A stretch of DNA of 64,000 nt from Bog-756 sp963699105 (GCA_963699105.1 CAVOTI010000001.1:558001-622000), one strand, 5' to 3'. Counted from the stretch's first letter, positions 25,046-34,731 are shown. Made by a program: numbers and translations. Notes: generated from the letters alone by a model not told the origin.

Positions 25046-25840
25046 TCACCAATCGTAGCCGTGTTCGCGCAGGACCTGCACTTCACCGTGGGCCGCCAGG
25101 AGCTGGACCTCCTGATCGGTGAGTCCGCCCCGCTGGGCCATCAGGTCCGGCCGACGGTCCAAGGTCCGCACCAGGGCCTGGACCCGCCTCCACTCGTCCA
25201 CCTGGCCGTGGTCGCCCGAGCGGAGCACCTCTGGCACCTCCCAACCCCGGAACTCGGCCGGCCGGGTGTACTGGGGATACTCCAGCAGTCCCCGGGAGAA
25301 GCTCTCGTCGTCGGCCGAGATCTCGTTGCCCAGCACCCCGGGGACCAGGCGGGCCACCGACTCCACCACCACCAGGGCGCCCAACTCGCCACCGGCCAGC
25401 ACGAAATCCCCCACCGACAGCTCCTCGTCAGCCAGGTGGTCGGCGATCCGCTGGTCCACCCCCTCGTAGCGGCCGCAGAGCAGCGTGAACCCTCCCGGGA
25501 GCCCGGCGTACTCGTGGGCCACCCGTTGGTCGAAGCGCCTCCCGCCGGGCGACAGCAGCACCAGGGGACGGGGCACGCCTCCCTCGGAGGCGTCGGCCCG
25601 CTCGACGGCGTCGAACAACACCTTGGGGGCCAGGACCATGCCCGGACCGCCCCCGAAGGGGGCGTCGTCCACCGACCGGTGGGGATCGGTCGCCGCCTGT
25701 CGGACATCGCGGACGCGCAGGTCCAAGAGGCCCCGGGCCCGGGCCCGTCCGAGAATCGAAGCACCGGCGTAATGGTCGATGACGTCGGGGAAGATGGTGA
25801 ACACATCGACGCGCAGCGCGCCCGAGGGAGCATCTGGCAT
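25046..25840 (-). CDS. trmD: tRNA (guanine-N1-)-methyltransferase TrmD
   Basis: Methylates G37 of tRNAs from S-adenosylmethionine to prevent frameshifting. SPOUT-knot motifs are all present: DDAPFGGGPGMVL, LLSPGGRRFDQ, LCGRYEGVDQR, VGDFVLAGGELGALVV and GVLGNEISADDESF. The ATG at 25840 shares one base with the rimM stop (TGATG). The 264-residue length is slightly long, with a short N-terminal extension before the first strand. Confidence 0.96.
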   Translation of the reverse strand: MPDAPSGALRVDVFTIFPDVIDHYAGASILGRARARGLLDLRVRDVRQAATDPHRSVDDAPFGGGPGMVLAPKVLFDAVERADASEGGVPRPLVLLSPGGRRFDQRVAHEYAGLPGGFTLLCGRYEGVDQRIADHLADEELSVGDFVLAGGELGALVVVESVARLVPGVLGNEISADDESFSRGLLEYPQYTRPAEFRGWEVPEVLRSGDHGQVDEWRRVQALVRTLDRRPDLMAQRGGLTDQEVQLLAAHGEVQVLREHGYDW

Positions 25841-26361
25841 CAATTGAGGTCGAGGAGACCATCGGGTAGATCGACCACCACCCGCACACCGGGCTCCGTC
25901 CGGACGACGAATCCCAGCGGCACCAGCGCTCCGCCGTCCAGGACCAGGAGGTCGCTGGCCGGATTGGCCTGCACGGTCTCGACGGTGCCGAGGAGCTGCC
26001 CTTTCGTGTCCTCGACCAGGGATCCGATGAGATCGTGGATCCACAGGGTGTCGGGGTCGTCGAGGGCCGGTGCGAACAGGGTCGCTCCCCGCAGTGCCTC
26101 GGCATCGTCGATGCCCGAGACCCCCTGGAAGGCAACGATGAACCGCCCGCCGTGCGGCGACGAACGCACCACCTCGAGCTGCCTGCCGTCGCCGGATGTG
26201 AGGTGTGCACCCGGTGCGATCCGCTCCCGGCGATTGGTCGAGAGCATCACGATGACGTCACCCCGGAGGCCATGGGGCTTGACCACCGCCCCCACTTCGA
26301 GCAGTGGGATCTCCGAACCGTCCCGTCCTCCCCGGCCGGGAGCGGGATCGGCGTCGACCAC
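25840..26361 (-). CDS. rimM: 16S rRNA processing protein RimM
   Basis: Helps mature the head of the 30S subunit by binding S19. The N-terminal beta barrel begins LLEVGAVVKPHGLRGDVIV; the PRC-like C-terminal domain contains DTLWIHDLIGSLVEDTKGQLLGTV and ends GVRVVVDLPDGLLDLN. I chose the GTG at 26361 (173 residues). A GTG at 26415 is in frame, but it would overlap the KH gene by 41 bases and encode only low-complexity Ser/Thr residues. Confidence 0.93.
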   Translation of the reverse strand: MVDADPAPGRGGRDGSEIPLLEVGAVVKPHGLRGDVIVMLSTNRRERIAPGAHLTSGDGRQLEVVRSSPHGGRFIVAFQGVSGIDDAEALRGATLFAPALDDPDTLWIHDLIGSLVEDTKGQLLGTVETVQANPASDLLVLDGGALVPLGFVVRTEPGVRVVVDLPDGLLDLN

Positions 26362-26374
26362 CGGGGAGGTGGGC

Positions 26375-26713
26375 TCAGTCGTCGACGATGTCGACGCTGG
26401 TCTGGACGCCGTCACGGGCTCCGGCCGCCGCCACCACCGTACGGATGGCCTGGGCCACCCGACCCCGCCGACCGATCACCCGTCCCATGTCTTCGGGAGC
26501 GACGTGGATCCGGAACCGGACCGAGTTGCCGCGTTCGTCGGTGTTGATGACCACGGCGTCGGGATCGGACGTGATGGAGTTGACCAGGTAGCTGACCACG
26601 GCCAGCGGCGTCCCCCCGGACACCCGGTTGCCGAGGTCGTCGTCCTCGTGCCCATCCTCGTCATCGATGGTATTGACGTCATCGGCGGAGTCGACAGCCA
26701 CGTCGTCGGTCAC
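26375..26713 (-). CDS. KH-domain RNA-binding protein (KhpA/YlqC-like)
   Basis: A small RNA-binding protein encoded between rpsP and rimM, as in most Gram-positive bacteria. An acidic N-terminal tail of about 40 residues is followed by one KH domain: PLAVVSYLVNSITSDPDAVV, then RFRIHVAPEDMGRVIGRRGR with the GRxGR RNA-grip loop, and AIRTVVAAAGARDG. The GTG start overlaps the rpsP stop (GTGA). The acidic tail is longer than the family's usual form. Confidence 0.92.
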   Translation of the reverse strand: MTDDVAVDSADDVNTIDDEDGHEDDDLGNRVSGGTPLAVVSYLVNSITSDPDAVVINTDERGNSVRFRIHVAPEDMGRVIGRRGRVAQAIRTVVAAAGARDGVQTSVDIVDD

Positions 26714-26997
26714 TTGGCCGCCTTGGCCGTGGCGAACTCGTCCAGGGCGCCCGACTGCTTGAGGAGCTTCTCGACCCGCTCGGTCGGTGTCGCCCCCTGG
26801 GACAGCCACTTCACCGCCTTGGCATTGTCGATCTCCACCACGGCGTCGGGCTCGGCCAACGACTTGCCCCGGGGGGCATAGGTGCCCACGATCTCGATGA
26901 ACCGGCCGTTGCGGGGCGAGCGGCTGTCCGCCGCCACCAGCCGGTAGGTCGGCTGCTTCTTCTTTCCGATCCGCACCAGGCGGAGCTTTACTGCCAC
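26710..26997 (-). CDS. rpsP: 30S ribosomal protein S16
   Basis: Small-subunit protein with the standard opening VKLRLVRIGKKKQPTYRLVAAD, then GRFIEIVGTYAPRG and WLSQGATPTERVEKLLKQSG. The GTG at 26997 is preceded by AGAGGAG at a good spacing and matches the family start; an upstream reading to 27060 has no such support. First gene of the rpsP-KH-rimM-trmD-rplS group, so its promoter should lie in the 121 bases up to the ffh stop. Confidence 0.97.
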   Translation of the reverse strand: MAVKLRLVRIGKKKQPTYRLVAADSRSPRNGRFIEIVGTYAPRGKSLAEPDAVVEIDNAKAVKWLSQGATPTERVEKLLKQSGALDEFATAKAAK

Positions 26998-27118
26998 AGT
27001 GAACTCCTCTGCATTCTGTCGATAGCGCCCACAGTCTCCCATCATTGAGGAGGCGTGCACGCAGCCCGTCCCCCGGGCGGGACCATCGGGGCCGGAGCGG
27101 TCGAGACGACCGGCAGGA

Positions 27119-28681
27119 TCAACGGGCCTTGGGAGTGACCCGACCCCCTCCTTTGCCCTTCTTGCCGCCCTTGCCCCGCGATTTCGACGAGCCTCGTCCG
27201 GCCTGCCCCGATCTGGCCCCGGCCGTGGTCATCGGGCCTGCTCCGAGGGCGTCGAAAGACCCGGCCCCCGGGTCCCCGAACCCGGAGCCGGCCAAGGAAT
27301 CGGGGCCCATTCCCCCCATCTCGGCCAGGCCGGCCATGGCCTGGGGAGACATCTTCCCCCGGCCGAAGAGGCCCCCCAGCGCTCCGGCCATGCCCCCCTT
27401 GCCCAGGCCCTTCATCATCTTCTGCATCTCCTTGAACTGCTTGAGGAGCGCATTCACGTCCGAGGTGGCCGTTCCACTCCCGTTGGCGATCCGCACCCGC
27501 CGGGCGCCGTCGATGATGGCCGGGTTCACCCTTTCGGCCGGGGTCATCGAGCGGATCATGGCCTCGATCTGACCGATCTGGCGGTCGTCGACAGCCGAAG
27601 ACGCCTGCTTCAGATCCTTGGGCACTCCGGGTAGCAGGGACAGCATCCCCGACACCGAACCCATCTTCTTCACCTGCTGCAACTGCTCGAGGAAGTCCTC
27701 GAGGGTGAAGCGGCCCTCGATCATGGCCGCGGCACCCTTGGAGGTGACCTCTTGGTCCATGGTCCGCTCGGCCTGTTCGATCAGGCTGAGCACATCACCC
27801 ATGCCGAGGATTCGGTCGGCCATCCGATCGGGATGGAACTGGTCGAAGTCGTCGAGCTTTTCACCGGTGGAGGCGAAGGCGATGGGCCTCCCCACCACCT
27901 CTCGCACCGAAAGCGCCGCGCCACCTCGAGCGTCGCCGTCCAGCTTGGTGAGGATCACTCCGTCGAGATCCAGGGCGTCGTGGAAGGCCGAGGCGGTTGC
28001 CACCGCGTCCTGGCCGGTCATGGCGTCGACGACGAGGAACGTGTAGTGAGGATCGACCACACCGGCGATGTCGCGGATCTCGACCATCAGCTCCTCGTCG
28101 ATGGCCAGGCGCCCGGCGGTGTCGACGATCAGGACGTCGCGGCCCAGTCGCCTGGCCTCCTCCAACCCGGCCGCCGCCACCGCCACCGGATCGGTGGGCT
28201 CGCTGAAGACGGTGATCCCGGCCTGGCCGCCGAGCACCCGTAGCTGCTCGACCGCCGCCGGTCGCTGGAGGTCGGCGCCGACCAGCAGGGGATTGCGGCC
28301 CTTCTGCTTGAACCAACGGGCCAGCTTGGCCGAAGCGGTCGTCTTCCCCGACCCCTGCAGACCGGCCAGCAGGATGACGGTCGGAGGCCTGCCCGCATAC
28401 GTGATCTTGAGCGTCTCGCCGCCGAGGATCCCGACCAGCTCCTCGTTGACGATCTTGATCACCTGCTGGCCCGGGCTCAACGCCTGGGAGAGCTCCAGAC
28501 CCACGCACCGGGCCCGGACGGCCTCGGTGAACCCACGTACGACCCCGATCTCCACGTCGGCCTCGAGCAGGGCCGTCCGGATCTCCCGCAGCATCTCGTC
28601 GACATCGGCCTCACTCAGACGGCCGCGTCCGCGCAGGCGGCTGAGGATCCCCTCGAAACGGTCAGACAGGCTCTCGAACAT
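27119..28681 (-). CDS. ffh: Signal recognition particle protein Ffh
   Basis: The GTPase of the signal recognition particle; binds signal sequences with its M domain and 4.5S RNA. N domain from residue 1, G domain with GLQGSGKTTASAKLA (~residue 108), DTAGRLAIDEEL, TKLDGDARGG and a DARGG insertion box, then the Met-rich M domain (FKEMQKMMKGLGKGG). The last ~70 residues, Gly/Ser/Lys-rich (ending GRVTPKAR), extend beyond the normal M domain. It reads away from ftsY with a 120-base gap containing strong GC inverted repeats. Confidence 0.97.
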   Translation of the reverse strand: MFESLSDRFEGILSRLRGRGRLSEADVDEMLREIRTALLEADVEIGVVRGFTEAVRARCVGLELSQALSPGQQVIKIVNEELVGILGGETLKITYAGRPPTVILLAGLQGSGKTTASAKLARWFKQKGRNPLLVGADLQRPAAVEQLRVLGGQAGITVFSEPTDPVAVAAAGLEEARRLGRDVLIVDTAGRLAIDEELMVEIRDIAGVVDPHYTFLVVDAMTGQDAVATASAFHDALDLDGVILTKLDGDARGGAALSVREVVGRPIAFASTGEKLDDFDQFHPDRMADRILGMGDVLSLIEQAERTMDQEVTSKGAAAMIEGRFTLEDFLEQLQQVKKMGSVSGMLSLLPGVPKDLKQASSAVDDRQIGQIEAMIRSMTPAERVNPAIIDGARRVRIANGSGTATSDVNALLKQFKEMQKMMKGLGKGGMAGALGGLFGRGKMSPQAMAGLAEMGGMGPDSLAGSGFGDPGAGSFDALGAGPMTTAGARSGQAGRGSSKSRGKGGKKGKGGGRVTPKAR

Positions 28682-28801
28682 GGGCTCTTCAGGGTACAGG
28701 ACGGTGGATCAGGTCATGTTGCGCCGCCCGTCGGGCCCTGCGGGCCCGGCCGGGCCCGATGCCGTGGCGAAGACGGCTCAGCGGGTCAGCGGCTCAGTGG
28801 C

Positions 28802-30034
28802 TCAGAACAGTGCGTCGACGAATGCGCCCGGATCGAAATCGATGAGGTCGTCGACCCCCTCACCCAGACCGACCAGTTTGACCGGGAGCCCGAGCTCTCG
28901 TTGGATGGCCACCACGATGCCCCCCTTGGCCGTGCCGTCGAGTTTGGTCAGGACCACCCCCGACACATCGACCGCCTCGAGGAACACCTTGGCCTGGGTC
29001 AACCCGTTCTGACCGGTGGTGGCGTCGATCACCAGCAGCACCTCCACGACGTGGCCGGGAGGACGATCGGCGATCCGTCGGATCTTCTTCAGCTCCTCGA
29101 TGAGGTTGACCTTGTTGTGGAGACGGCCTGCGGTATCGGCCAGTACGACGTCATGGCCCTTGGAGGCGGCGCTCTGGACGGCGTCGAACACCACCGAGCT
29201 CGGATCCCCGCCCTCCGAACCCCGCACGATGTCGGCGTCGGCCCGGGACGCCCACATGGCCAGCTGCTCTCCGGCGGCGGCCCGGAAGGTATCGCCGGCG
29301 GCCAGCAACACCTTGGTCCCCGAGGCGGACAGACGATTGGCGACCTTTCCGACCGTGGTGGTCTTGCCCACCCCGTTCACCCCGACGAAGAGCCACACGT
29401 CCACCGGCGCCCCATCGTCGTCGGGCCGGTCGGTGGACGGCTCCCGACCCGGTAGGTCCAGGGCGGCGCCGGAGGTGGTCAGCATGGCCATCAGGTCGTT
29501 CTTCAGGGCATCGACCAGTGCCTCGGGGCTGGCGATCTCCCCCGCCTTCACCCTGGTCCGGAGGTCGTCGAGGAGCGCATCAGTGGCGCCGACCCCGACG
29601 TCGGCTCGGATCAACGCCTCCTCGAGGTCGTCCCAGGTGCCACTGTCCACCTTCCCCTTGGCCCGGATGGCGCCCAGGTATCCCGAAAGAAGGCCCCGGG
29701 CCTTTCCGAGTCGGGCGCGGTAGGTGACGGGTTCGACGACCGGCGGCTCGGGCTCGGCCACCGCCGGTTCGGCGGCCACCGGGGCCGCGGCAACCGTGGC
29801 GGTGGCGGCGCCATCAGCCTCGGCGCTCCGCCGGGCGGTGTCGGCGGACCGGTCGAGCTCGATCATGGTGGGAGCGTCGCTGGCCACCTCTCCGGGCGGT
29901 ACGCGGCCCTTGCCCGACTTCCCCCTGAACCTCAGGGCGGCCCCCACGCCAACCGCCACCACGGCGACGGGCACGGCGACGAACACACCGATCACCACGT
30001 CAGAGGTGGCGATCAACGTGGTGGTGTCGATCAC
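28802..30034 (-). CDS. ftsY: Signal recognition particle receptor FtsY
   Basis: The membrane-associated SRP receptor GTPase. Unlike E. coli FtsY, it begins with a predicted transmembrane helix (VVIGVFVAVPVAVVAVGVG, residues ~13-33), followed by an Ala/Glu/Pro-rich linker of about 80 residues and the NG domain: GVNGVGKTTTVGKVA, DTAGRLHNKVNLIEEL, TKLDGTAKGG. A membrane-anchored form is known for high-GC actinobacteria. The GTG start overlaps the smc stop. Confidence 0.96.
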   Translation of the reverse strand: MIDTTTLIATSDVVIGVFVAVPVAVVAVGVGAALRFRGKSGKGRVPPGEVASDAPTMIELDRSADTARRSAEADGAATATVAAAPVAAEPAVAEPEPPVVEPVTYRARLGKARGLLSGYLGAIRAKGKVDSGTWDDLEEALIRADVGVGATDALLDDLRTRVKAGEIASPEALVDALKNDLMAMLTTSGAALDLPGREPSTDRPDDDGAPVDVWLFVGVNGVGKTTTVGKVANRLSASGTKVLLAAGDTFRAAAGEQLAMWASRADADIVRGSEGGDPSSVVFDAVQSAASKGHDVVLADTAGRLHNKVNLIEELKKIRRIADRPPGHVVEVLLVIDATTGQNGLTQAKVFLEAVDVSGVVLTKLDGTAKGGIVVAIQRELGLPVKLVGLGEGVDDLIDFDPGAFVDALF

Positions 30035-33000
30035 GACTCCGGTCCGCCCGTGGGATCGGCTCCCACGGCGCCCACGGCGCCCACCGTTCCGACCGCTGCG
30101 GCAGTCGACCGGGTCGGAGCCGAGTCAGCGAACCCGCTCCCCCCACGGGCGGGGGCGACTTGATGCATGCGGCCGGCCTCGGGACCGGCTCCCTCCCCGG
30201 GACCGGTTGCGCCCTCGTCCCCGCCCTCGGGACCGGCTGCGCCCTCGTCCTCGGGACCGGCTTCGCCCTCGACGTCGTCCGGGTGGCGGGCGACCTTCTG
30301 GCTGACCACCTTGGAGGATCCACCCGGAGCCATGGTCACCCCGTAGAGAGCGTCCGCCGCCTCCATCGTCCGCTTCTGATGGCTCACGATGATGAGTTGG
30401 GCCTCACCCCGGAATTCGTGGACGAGTCCCAGGAAGCGCTGGAGGTTGACGTCGTCGAGTGCCGCCTCGACCTCGTCCATCAGGTAGAACGGCGAGGGCC
30501 TGCTCCTGAACACCGCGAACAGGTAGGCCAGCGCCACCAGGGACCGTTCGCCGCCGGACAGCAGCGACAGTCGGCGGACGTTGCGGCCGGCCGGCCGCAC
30601 CTCGATCTCGACCCCCGTGTCGAGCAGGTTCTCGGGGTCGGTCAGTGACAGCCGCCCGGTGCCGCCGGGAAACAACGTGGTGACCAGCGAGGAGAAGTGC
30701 TCGTTGACATCGGCGAAGGCGGCGTCGAACACATGCATGATCTCCTCGTCCAGGGTGCGGATGACGTGATGCAGCTCCCGTCGGGCCTTCCGGACATCGT
30801 CGACCTGGGACTCGAGGAACCGGTGGCGCTCCCCGAGCTCGGCCAGCTCCTCCAGGGCCAGGGGATTGACCGGGCCCAGAGCCGCCAACTCGGCTTCGAG
30901 CTCACCGATCCGGGTCGCCGGGTCGGAGCCGTCGGCGATCTCGGGGAGTGGGGCCGCCAACGCCTCGTCGGGGCCGGCCGCCAGCTCTCGGCGGAGGAAC
31001 TCGACCACCGATTCGCGCCGGATGGTCGCCTCGACCAGGTCGAGCTCGACCTTCTGGAGCCGGCTTCGGGCTGCGGCCAGCTCGTGCTCGTTGGCCGACC
31101 GTTGCCTCCGGAGCTCTTCGAGCCGGGCACCCCCCGCCCGCACCGCCTCCAACTGGACCTGGTACTGCTCCCGGAGACCGGCCAGAGCCGCGTCCAGTTC
31201 CACCTGGGCCGATCCCACCAGGGCCGACAGGCGTTCCACGGCGGTGGCATCGGCCTCCAGACGCCTCCTGCGCTCCGCCGCCTCGGCCCGCTCATCGGCG
31301 TGACCGGTCAGCCTCCGCTCGATCTCCTGCAGCCGCTCGGTCAGGACCCGCTGCCGCTCGACCAGACTGGCCGACCGGGATTCCCAATCTGAACGGAGCT
31401 GAGCCGCCTCGGCGATCCGCTCGTCGATGCGTTTGCGCTCGTCCCGGGCCGCCGCCGCCTGCTCGGCGGCCCACAGTCGCGCCGATTCCAGTGCCGGAAG
31501 CTCGTCCCGCAGCAGAGCGGCCCGGGCCGTGTCGCGGTCGATCCGGTCGTCCAGCTCGTCGAGGCTCCGGCGTGCCTCGTCCAACTCGGCACCCAGGCTC
31601 ATCCGGTCACTGGCCACCCGCTGGCGGGCCGCCCGCACCGTCTGGTATTCCACCTCGTTGCGGTCGTCGGCCCGCACCGCCTCGGCCGCCGCCGTCCGCC
31701 TCGACTCGACCTCCTGTTGGGCTGCCGTCCGGTCGGCCGCCGCCTCGGCCGCCGCCACCGAGGCCACCTCGGCCCGGTCCCGTGCCTCCTCGACCACCGC
31801 CGCCGTCACCACCCCGCCCCCCGAACGCACCCGCCAACCGGTGGAGGAGAACCGGTCACCTTCCCGGGTGACCACCACCAGGTCGGGACGGGCCAGCGCC
31901 AGGTCGATGGCGTCGGACCAGCCGCCCACCGCGCAGTACGAGCCGGCGAGCAGCGTGTCGAGCGCCGGCTCCAGTCCGGGCAGGGAGCCGCCCCCCCGCC
32001 GGGGCCGCACACGTCGCCGGACCGGCTCGGTCCCCGCCGGGGCATCGCCGCCACCACCGGCCTCGGACCCGTCGGCGGCTCCGTCGGTCAGCGCCAGCAC
32101 CGCACCGGTGGCCCCGCCCTGGCGGAGCCTGGACAGCGCGGCTCGGGCCGGCCGGCTGCCCGACACCACCACGGCGGCGATCGAGCCTCCGGCCGCCGCC
32201 TCGAAGGCATCCTCCCAGCCGGCATCGACCTCGACCACGTCGAGCAGGGTGCCGACCACTCCCTCCACCCCGGCCAGCAGCTCGGCCCCGGCGGCACCAC
32301 GGGCTTCGTCGAGGGCACGCTCGAGGGCGTCGGCCCGGGCCACCGACCGGTGCAGCTCCTGCTCGGCTTGGCGAAGCGACGTCTCGGCCGACTCCAGGCT
32401 CCGGGTGGCCCGGTTGTAGGCCGCCTCGGTCTCGGCCACCGCCGTCTGCAACTGGTGGCGGGCCTGCTCGGTTTCGGCCTGGCGCTCGGTCAGCTCGTGC
32501 TCCTCGCCTTCGAGGAGGCTGGCCCGCCGCTCGGTGTTGGCCGCCCGGGCCCGCATCTGGTCGAGGGACCGCCGGTCCCGGTCGAGGGCGTGCTCGAGGG
32601 AGGACAACCGGCCCTGGGCCACCGTGACCTCTTCGCTGGCCTGGCGGAGCAGGGCACCGTCACCCCAGGACTCGAGGTGCGCCTCGAGCTCGGCCGTGGT
32701 GGCGGCCTCGAGACGCCGGATGGACTGGTGATCGGGCTCCAGGGCGGCGGCCTCGACCCCGGCCGCCTCCAGCTCCTCGGCCAGGCGGGCGCTCTCGGCC
32801 TCGAGGGTCGAGACCACGTCGGCGTCGGCGGCGGCGTCGAGGGCCTGGGCCAGCGATCGCTGCCGCTCGCGGAGCACCCCCGACAGGCCGCGGGCACGTT
32901 CGACCATGCCCTCGGCCCGACCCAAGGCGGTGGCCAGGTCGGATTCCCGCTGTGCCGACATCTCGTCGGCCGTGCGCTCGCTGTCGGCATCGAGCCGGCT

Positions 33001-33786
33001 CAGCGACTCCCCCAGCTGCTGCTCCTGGGCTCGCAGCTGGACCTGGGCCTCGGTCCCGGCGGTCTGGCGGCCCTCGAGGGCCGCCAGCTCGGTCCCGGCC
33101 ACGTGGAGGCGGACGGCCCGCAGCTCGTCGGCCAGACCGGTGTAGGAACGGGCGGCGGCCGCCTGGCGCTCCAGGGGGCGAATCTGGCGCTTGACCTCGC
33201 GGGTCAGGTCGAACAGCCTCTCGAGGTTCTCCTCGGCGGAGGCCAGCCGCCGCTCGGACCGTTCGCGGCGCCGACGGTACTTGAGCACACCGGCAGCCTC
33301 CTCGATGACGGCTCGGCGGTCCTCGGGCCGGGCCTCCAGAATGGCGTCGAGGTTCCCCTGGCTGATGATCACGTGCTGCTGGCGCCCGACGCCGGTGTCG
33401 GACAGGAGCTCTTGGATGTCGAGCAGGCGACAGGGGGTGCCGTTGATCGAGTACTCGCTGTCCCCCGACCGGAACAGCGTGCGGGTGATGGTGATCTCGG
33501 CCAGATCGGTGGCCAGCTTGCCGGCGCTGTTGTCGATGGTCAGGGCCACCTCGGCCCTCCCGAGCGCCGGTCGGTTGGCCGTGCCCACGAAGATGACGTC
33601 CTCCATCTTCGCCGACCGCACCGTCCGGGGTCCCTGGGCCCCGAGCACCCAGGCCACCGCGTCCACCACGTTGGACTTGCCGCTCCCGTTGGGACCGACC
33701 ACCACGGTGATCCCCGGCTCGAATTCGAGCACCGCCGGGTCAGCGAAGGACTTGAATCCTTTGAGGGAAAGTGACTTCAGGAACAC
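30031..33786 (-). CDS. smc: Chromosome segregation protein SMC
   Basis: The condensin ATPase that organises the chromosome. N-terminal head with GPNGSGKSNVVDAVAW (Walker A, ~residue 33) and an SQGNLDAI Q-loop; two long coiled-coil arms; a hinge around residues 500-650; C-terminal head with LSGGERSLVALAYLFAV and FYLMDEVEAALDD (Walker B). At 1251 residues it is longer than usual for two reasons: a Gly/Arg-rich insertion in the hinge (EAGGGGDAPAG...RRGGGS) and a C-terminal tail of about 85 residues made of Gly/Ala/Glu/Pro repeats. Partner genes scpA/scpB are not in this window. Confidence 0.96.
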   Translation of the reverse strand: MFLKSLSLKGFKSFADPAVLEFEPGITVVVGPNGSGKSNVVDAVAWVLGAQGPRTVRSAKMEDVIFVGTANRPALGRAEVALTIDNSAGKLATDLAEITITRTLFRSGDSEYSINGTPCRLLDIQELLSDTGVGRQQHVIISQGNLDAILEARPEDRRAVIEEAAGVLKYRRRRERSERRLASAEENLERLFDLTREVKRQIRPLERQAAAARSYTGLADELRAVRLHVAGTELAALEGRQTAGTEAQVQLRAQEQQLGESLSRLDADSERTADEMSAQRESDLATALGRAEGMVERARGLSGVLRERQRSLAQALDAAADADVVSTLEAESARLAEELEAAGVEAAALEPDHQSIRRLEAATTAELEAHLESWGDGALLRQASEEVTVAQGRLSSLEHALDRDRRSLDQMRARAANTERRASLLEGEEHELTERQAETEQARHQLQTAVAETEAAYNRATRSLESAETSLRQAEQELHRSVARADALERALDEARGAAGAELLAGVEGVVGTLLDVVEVDAGWEDAFEAAAGGSIAAVVVSGSRPARAALSRLRQGGATGAVLALTDGAADGSEAGGGGDAPAGTEPVRRRVRPRRGGGSLPGLEPALDTLLAGSYCAVGGWSDAIDLALARPDLVVVTREGDRFSSTGWRVRSGGGVVTAAVVEEARDRAEVASVAAAEAAADRTAAQQEVESRRTAAAEAVRADDRNEVEYQTVRAARQRVASDRMSLGAELDEARRSLDELDDRIDRDTARAALLRDELPALESARLWAAEQAAAARDERKRIDERIAEAAQLRSDWESRSASLVERQRVLTERLQEIERRLTGHADERAEAAERRRRLEADATAVERLSALVGSAQVELDAALAGLREQYQVQLEAVRAGGARLEELRRQRSANEHELAAARSRLQKVELDLVEATIRRESVVEFLRRELAAGPDEALAAPLPEIADGSDPATRIGELEAELAALGPVNPLALEELAELGERHRFLESQVDDVRKARRELHHVIRTLDEEIMHVFDAAFADVNEHFSSLVTTLFPGGTGRLSLTDPENLLDTGVEIEVRPAGRNVRRLSLLSGGERSLVALAYLFAVFRSRPSPFYLMDEVEAALDDVNLQRFLGLVHEFRGEAQLIIVSHQKRTMEAADALYGVTMAPGGSSKVVSQKVARHPDDVEGEAGPEDEGAAGPEGGDEGATGPGEGAGPEAGRMHQVAPARGGSGFADSAPTRSTAAAVGTVGAVGAVGADPTGGPES

Positions 33787-33888
33787 CGGCTGCTCACCCT
33801 ATCGGTCGCCGCCCGTCAATGGGGGAGCCCCTGGTCAGGCCGGCGAAATCAGCCGCCTCACCCGGCGTGGGCCACACCACCGGTGCGG

Positions 33889-34731
33889 TCACACCTGGCA
33901 GTGGTCGCAGAAGTAGGTGGAGCGTCCGCCCGACTTGACCCTGATGATGGTGGCGCGGCAGCGGCGGCAGGCCTGGCCCTCCCGGTCGTAGGCTTGGTGC
34001 TGGTCCTGGTAGTCCCCGATCTCACCGAAGAGGTCGCGGTACTGCTCGTCGGCCAGCGACGACCCCCGGCGTTTCACCGCCTCGGCCAGCGTCTCCACCA
34101 TCGACCGGTAGAGGCGGCGGACCTCCTGGGAGGAGAGGGAGGTGGAGAGGCGGTCGAACCGGAGCCCGGCGGCGAAGAGGATCTCGTCGGCGTACATGTT
34201 GCCGATGCCGGCCACGAACTCCTGGTCCATCAACAGGGCCTTCAGCCCGCTCTTGTGGGAGGCCAGCAGCGCCCAGAACCTCTCCCAGCTCATCACGTCC
34301 TCCAGCGGGTCGAAGCCCAGGTGGGCGAGCTCGGGAAGGGGCCGCTCGCCCTCGGCGGGGGCGGCCGAGACGAACAGTTCGCCGAAGGTACGGGGATCCA
34401 CGAACCGCAGCTGTCCGCCCTGGGTGAAGGTGATCACCGCGTGGGTGTGGGGGGCCTTGGGCTCCTTGATGCTCTTGGCCCGTTGCAGCTGACCGCTCAT
34501 ACCCAGGTGGACGACGAGGGTCTGGCCGTCCTCCAGGCCGAGCAGCAGGTACTTCCCCTTCCGGTCGACGGACTTGATGGTGTGGCCCTCCAGCCGGGCG
34601 CGGAACTGCTTGGCGCTGGCGTGGCGACGCACGGTGCGACCGTTGCGGACCTCTACCGACTTGATCTTTCGTCCCACCACTTCGCCCTGCAGGTCGCGAC
34701 GGATGGTCTCGACTTCGGGAAGCTCAGGCAT
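33889..34731 (-). CDS. mutM: Formamidopyrimidine-DNA glycosylase (Fpg/MutM)
   Basis: Removes oxidised purines (8-oxoguanine) from DNA. The start at 34731 is fixed by the invariant MPELPEVE, in which Pro2 is the catalytic nucleophile and Glu3 the acid. Also visible: HLGMSGQL, GIGNMYADEILF, and the C-terminal zinc finger CRRC...CDHC. Length 280 residues. It overlaps the end of rnc by eight bases, in the common rnc-mutM-smc order. The 102-base gap to smc holds no gene. Confidence 0.96.
   Translation of the reverse strand: MPELPEVETIRRDLQGEVVGRKIKSVEVRNGRTVRRHASAKQFRARLEGHTIKSVDRKGKYLLLGLEDGQTLVVHLGMSGQLQRAKSIKEPKAPHTHAVITFTQGGQLRFVDPRTFGELFVSAAPAEGERPLPELAHLGFDPLEDVMSWERFWALLASHKSGLKALLMDQEFVAGIGNMYADEILFAAGLRFDRLSTSLSSQEVRRLYRSMVETLAEAVKRRGSSLADEQYRDLFGEIGDYQDQHQAYDREGQACRRCRATIIRVKSGGRSTYFCDHCQV

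Noticed and set aside
24908..26881. 657-residue frame across trmD, rimM and KH genes on the plus strand
   Set aside because: Runs through three convincing minus-strand genes and looks like Arg/Pro/Ser noise.
31717..33774. 685-residue frame antisense to smc
   Set aside because: Gly/Leu/Arg-rich shadow of the coiled-coil codons; no start region or motif.
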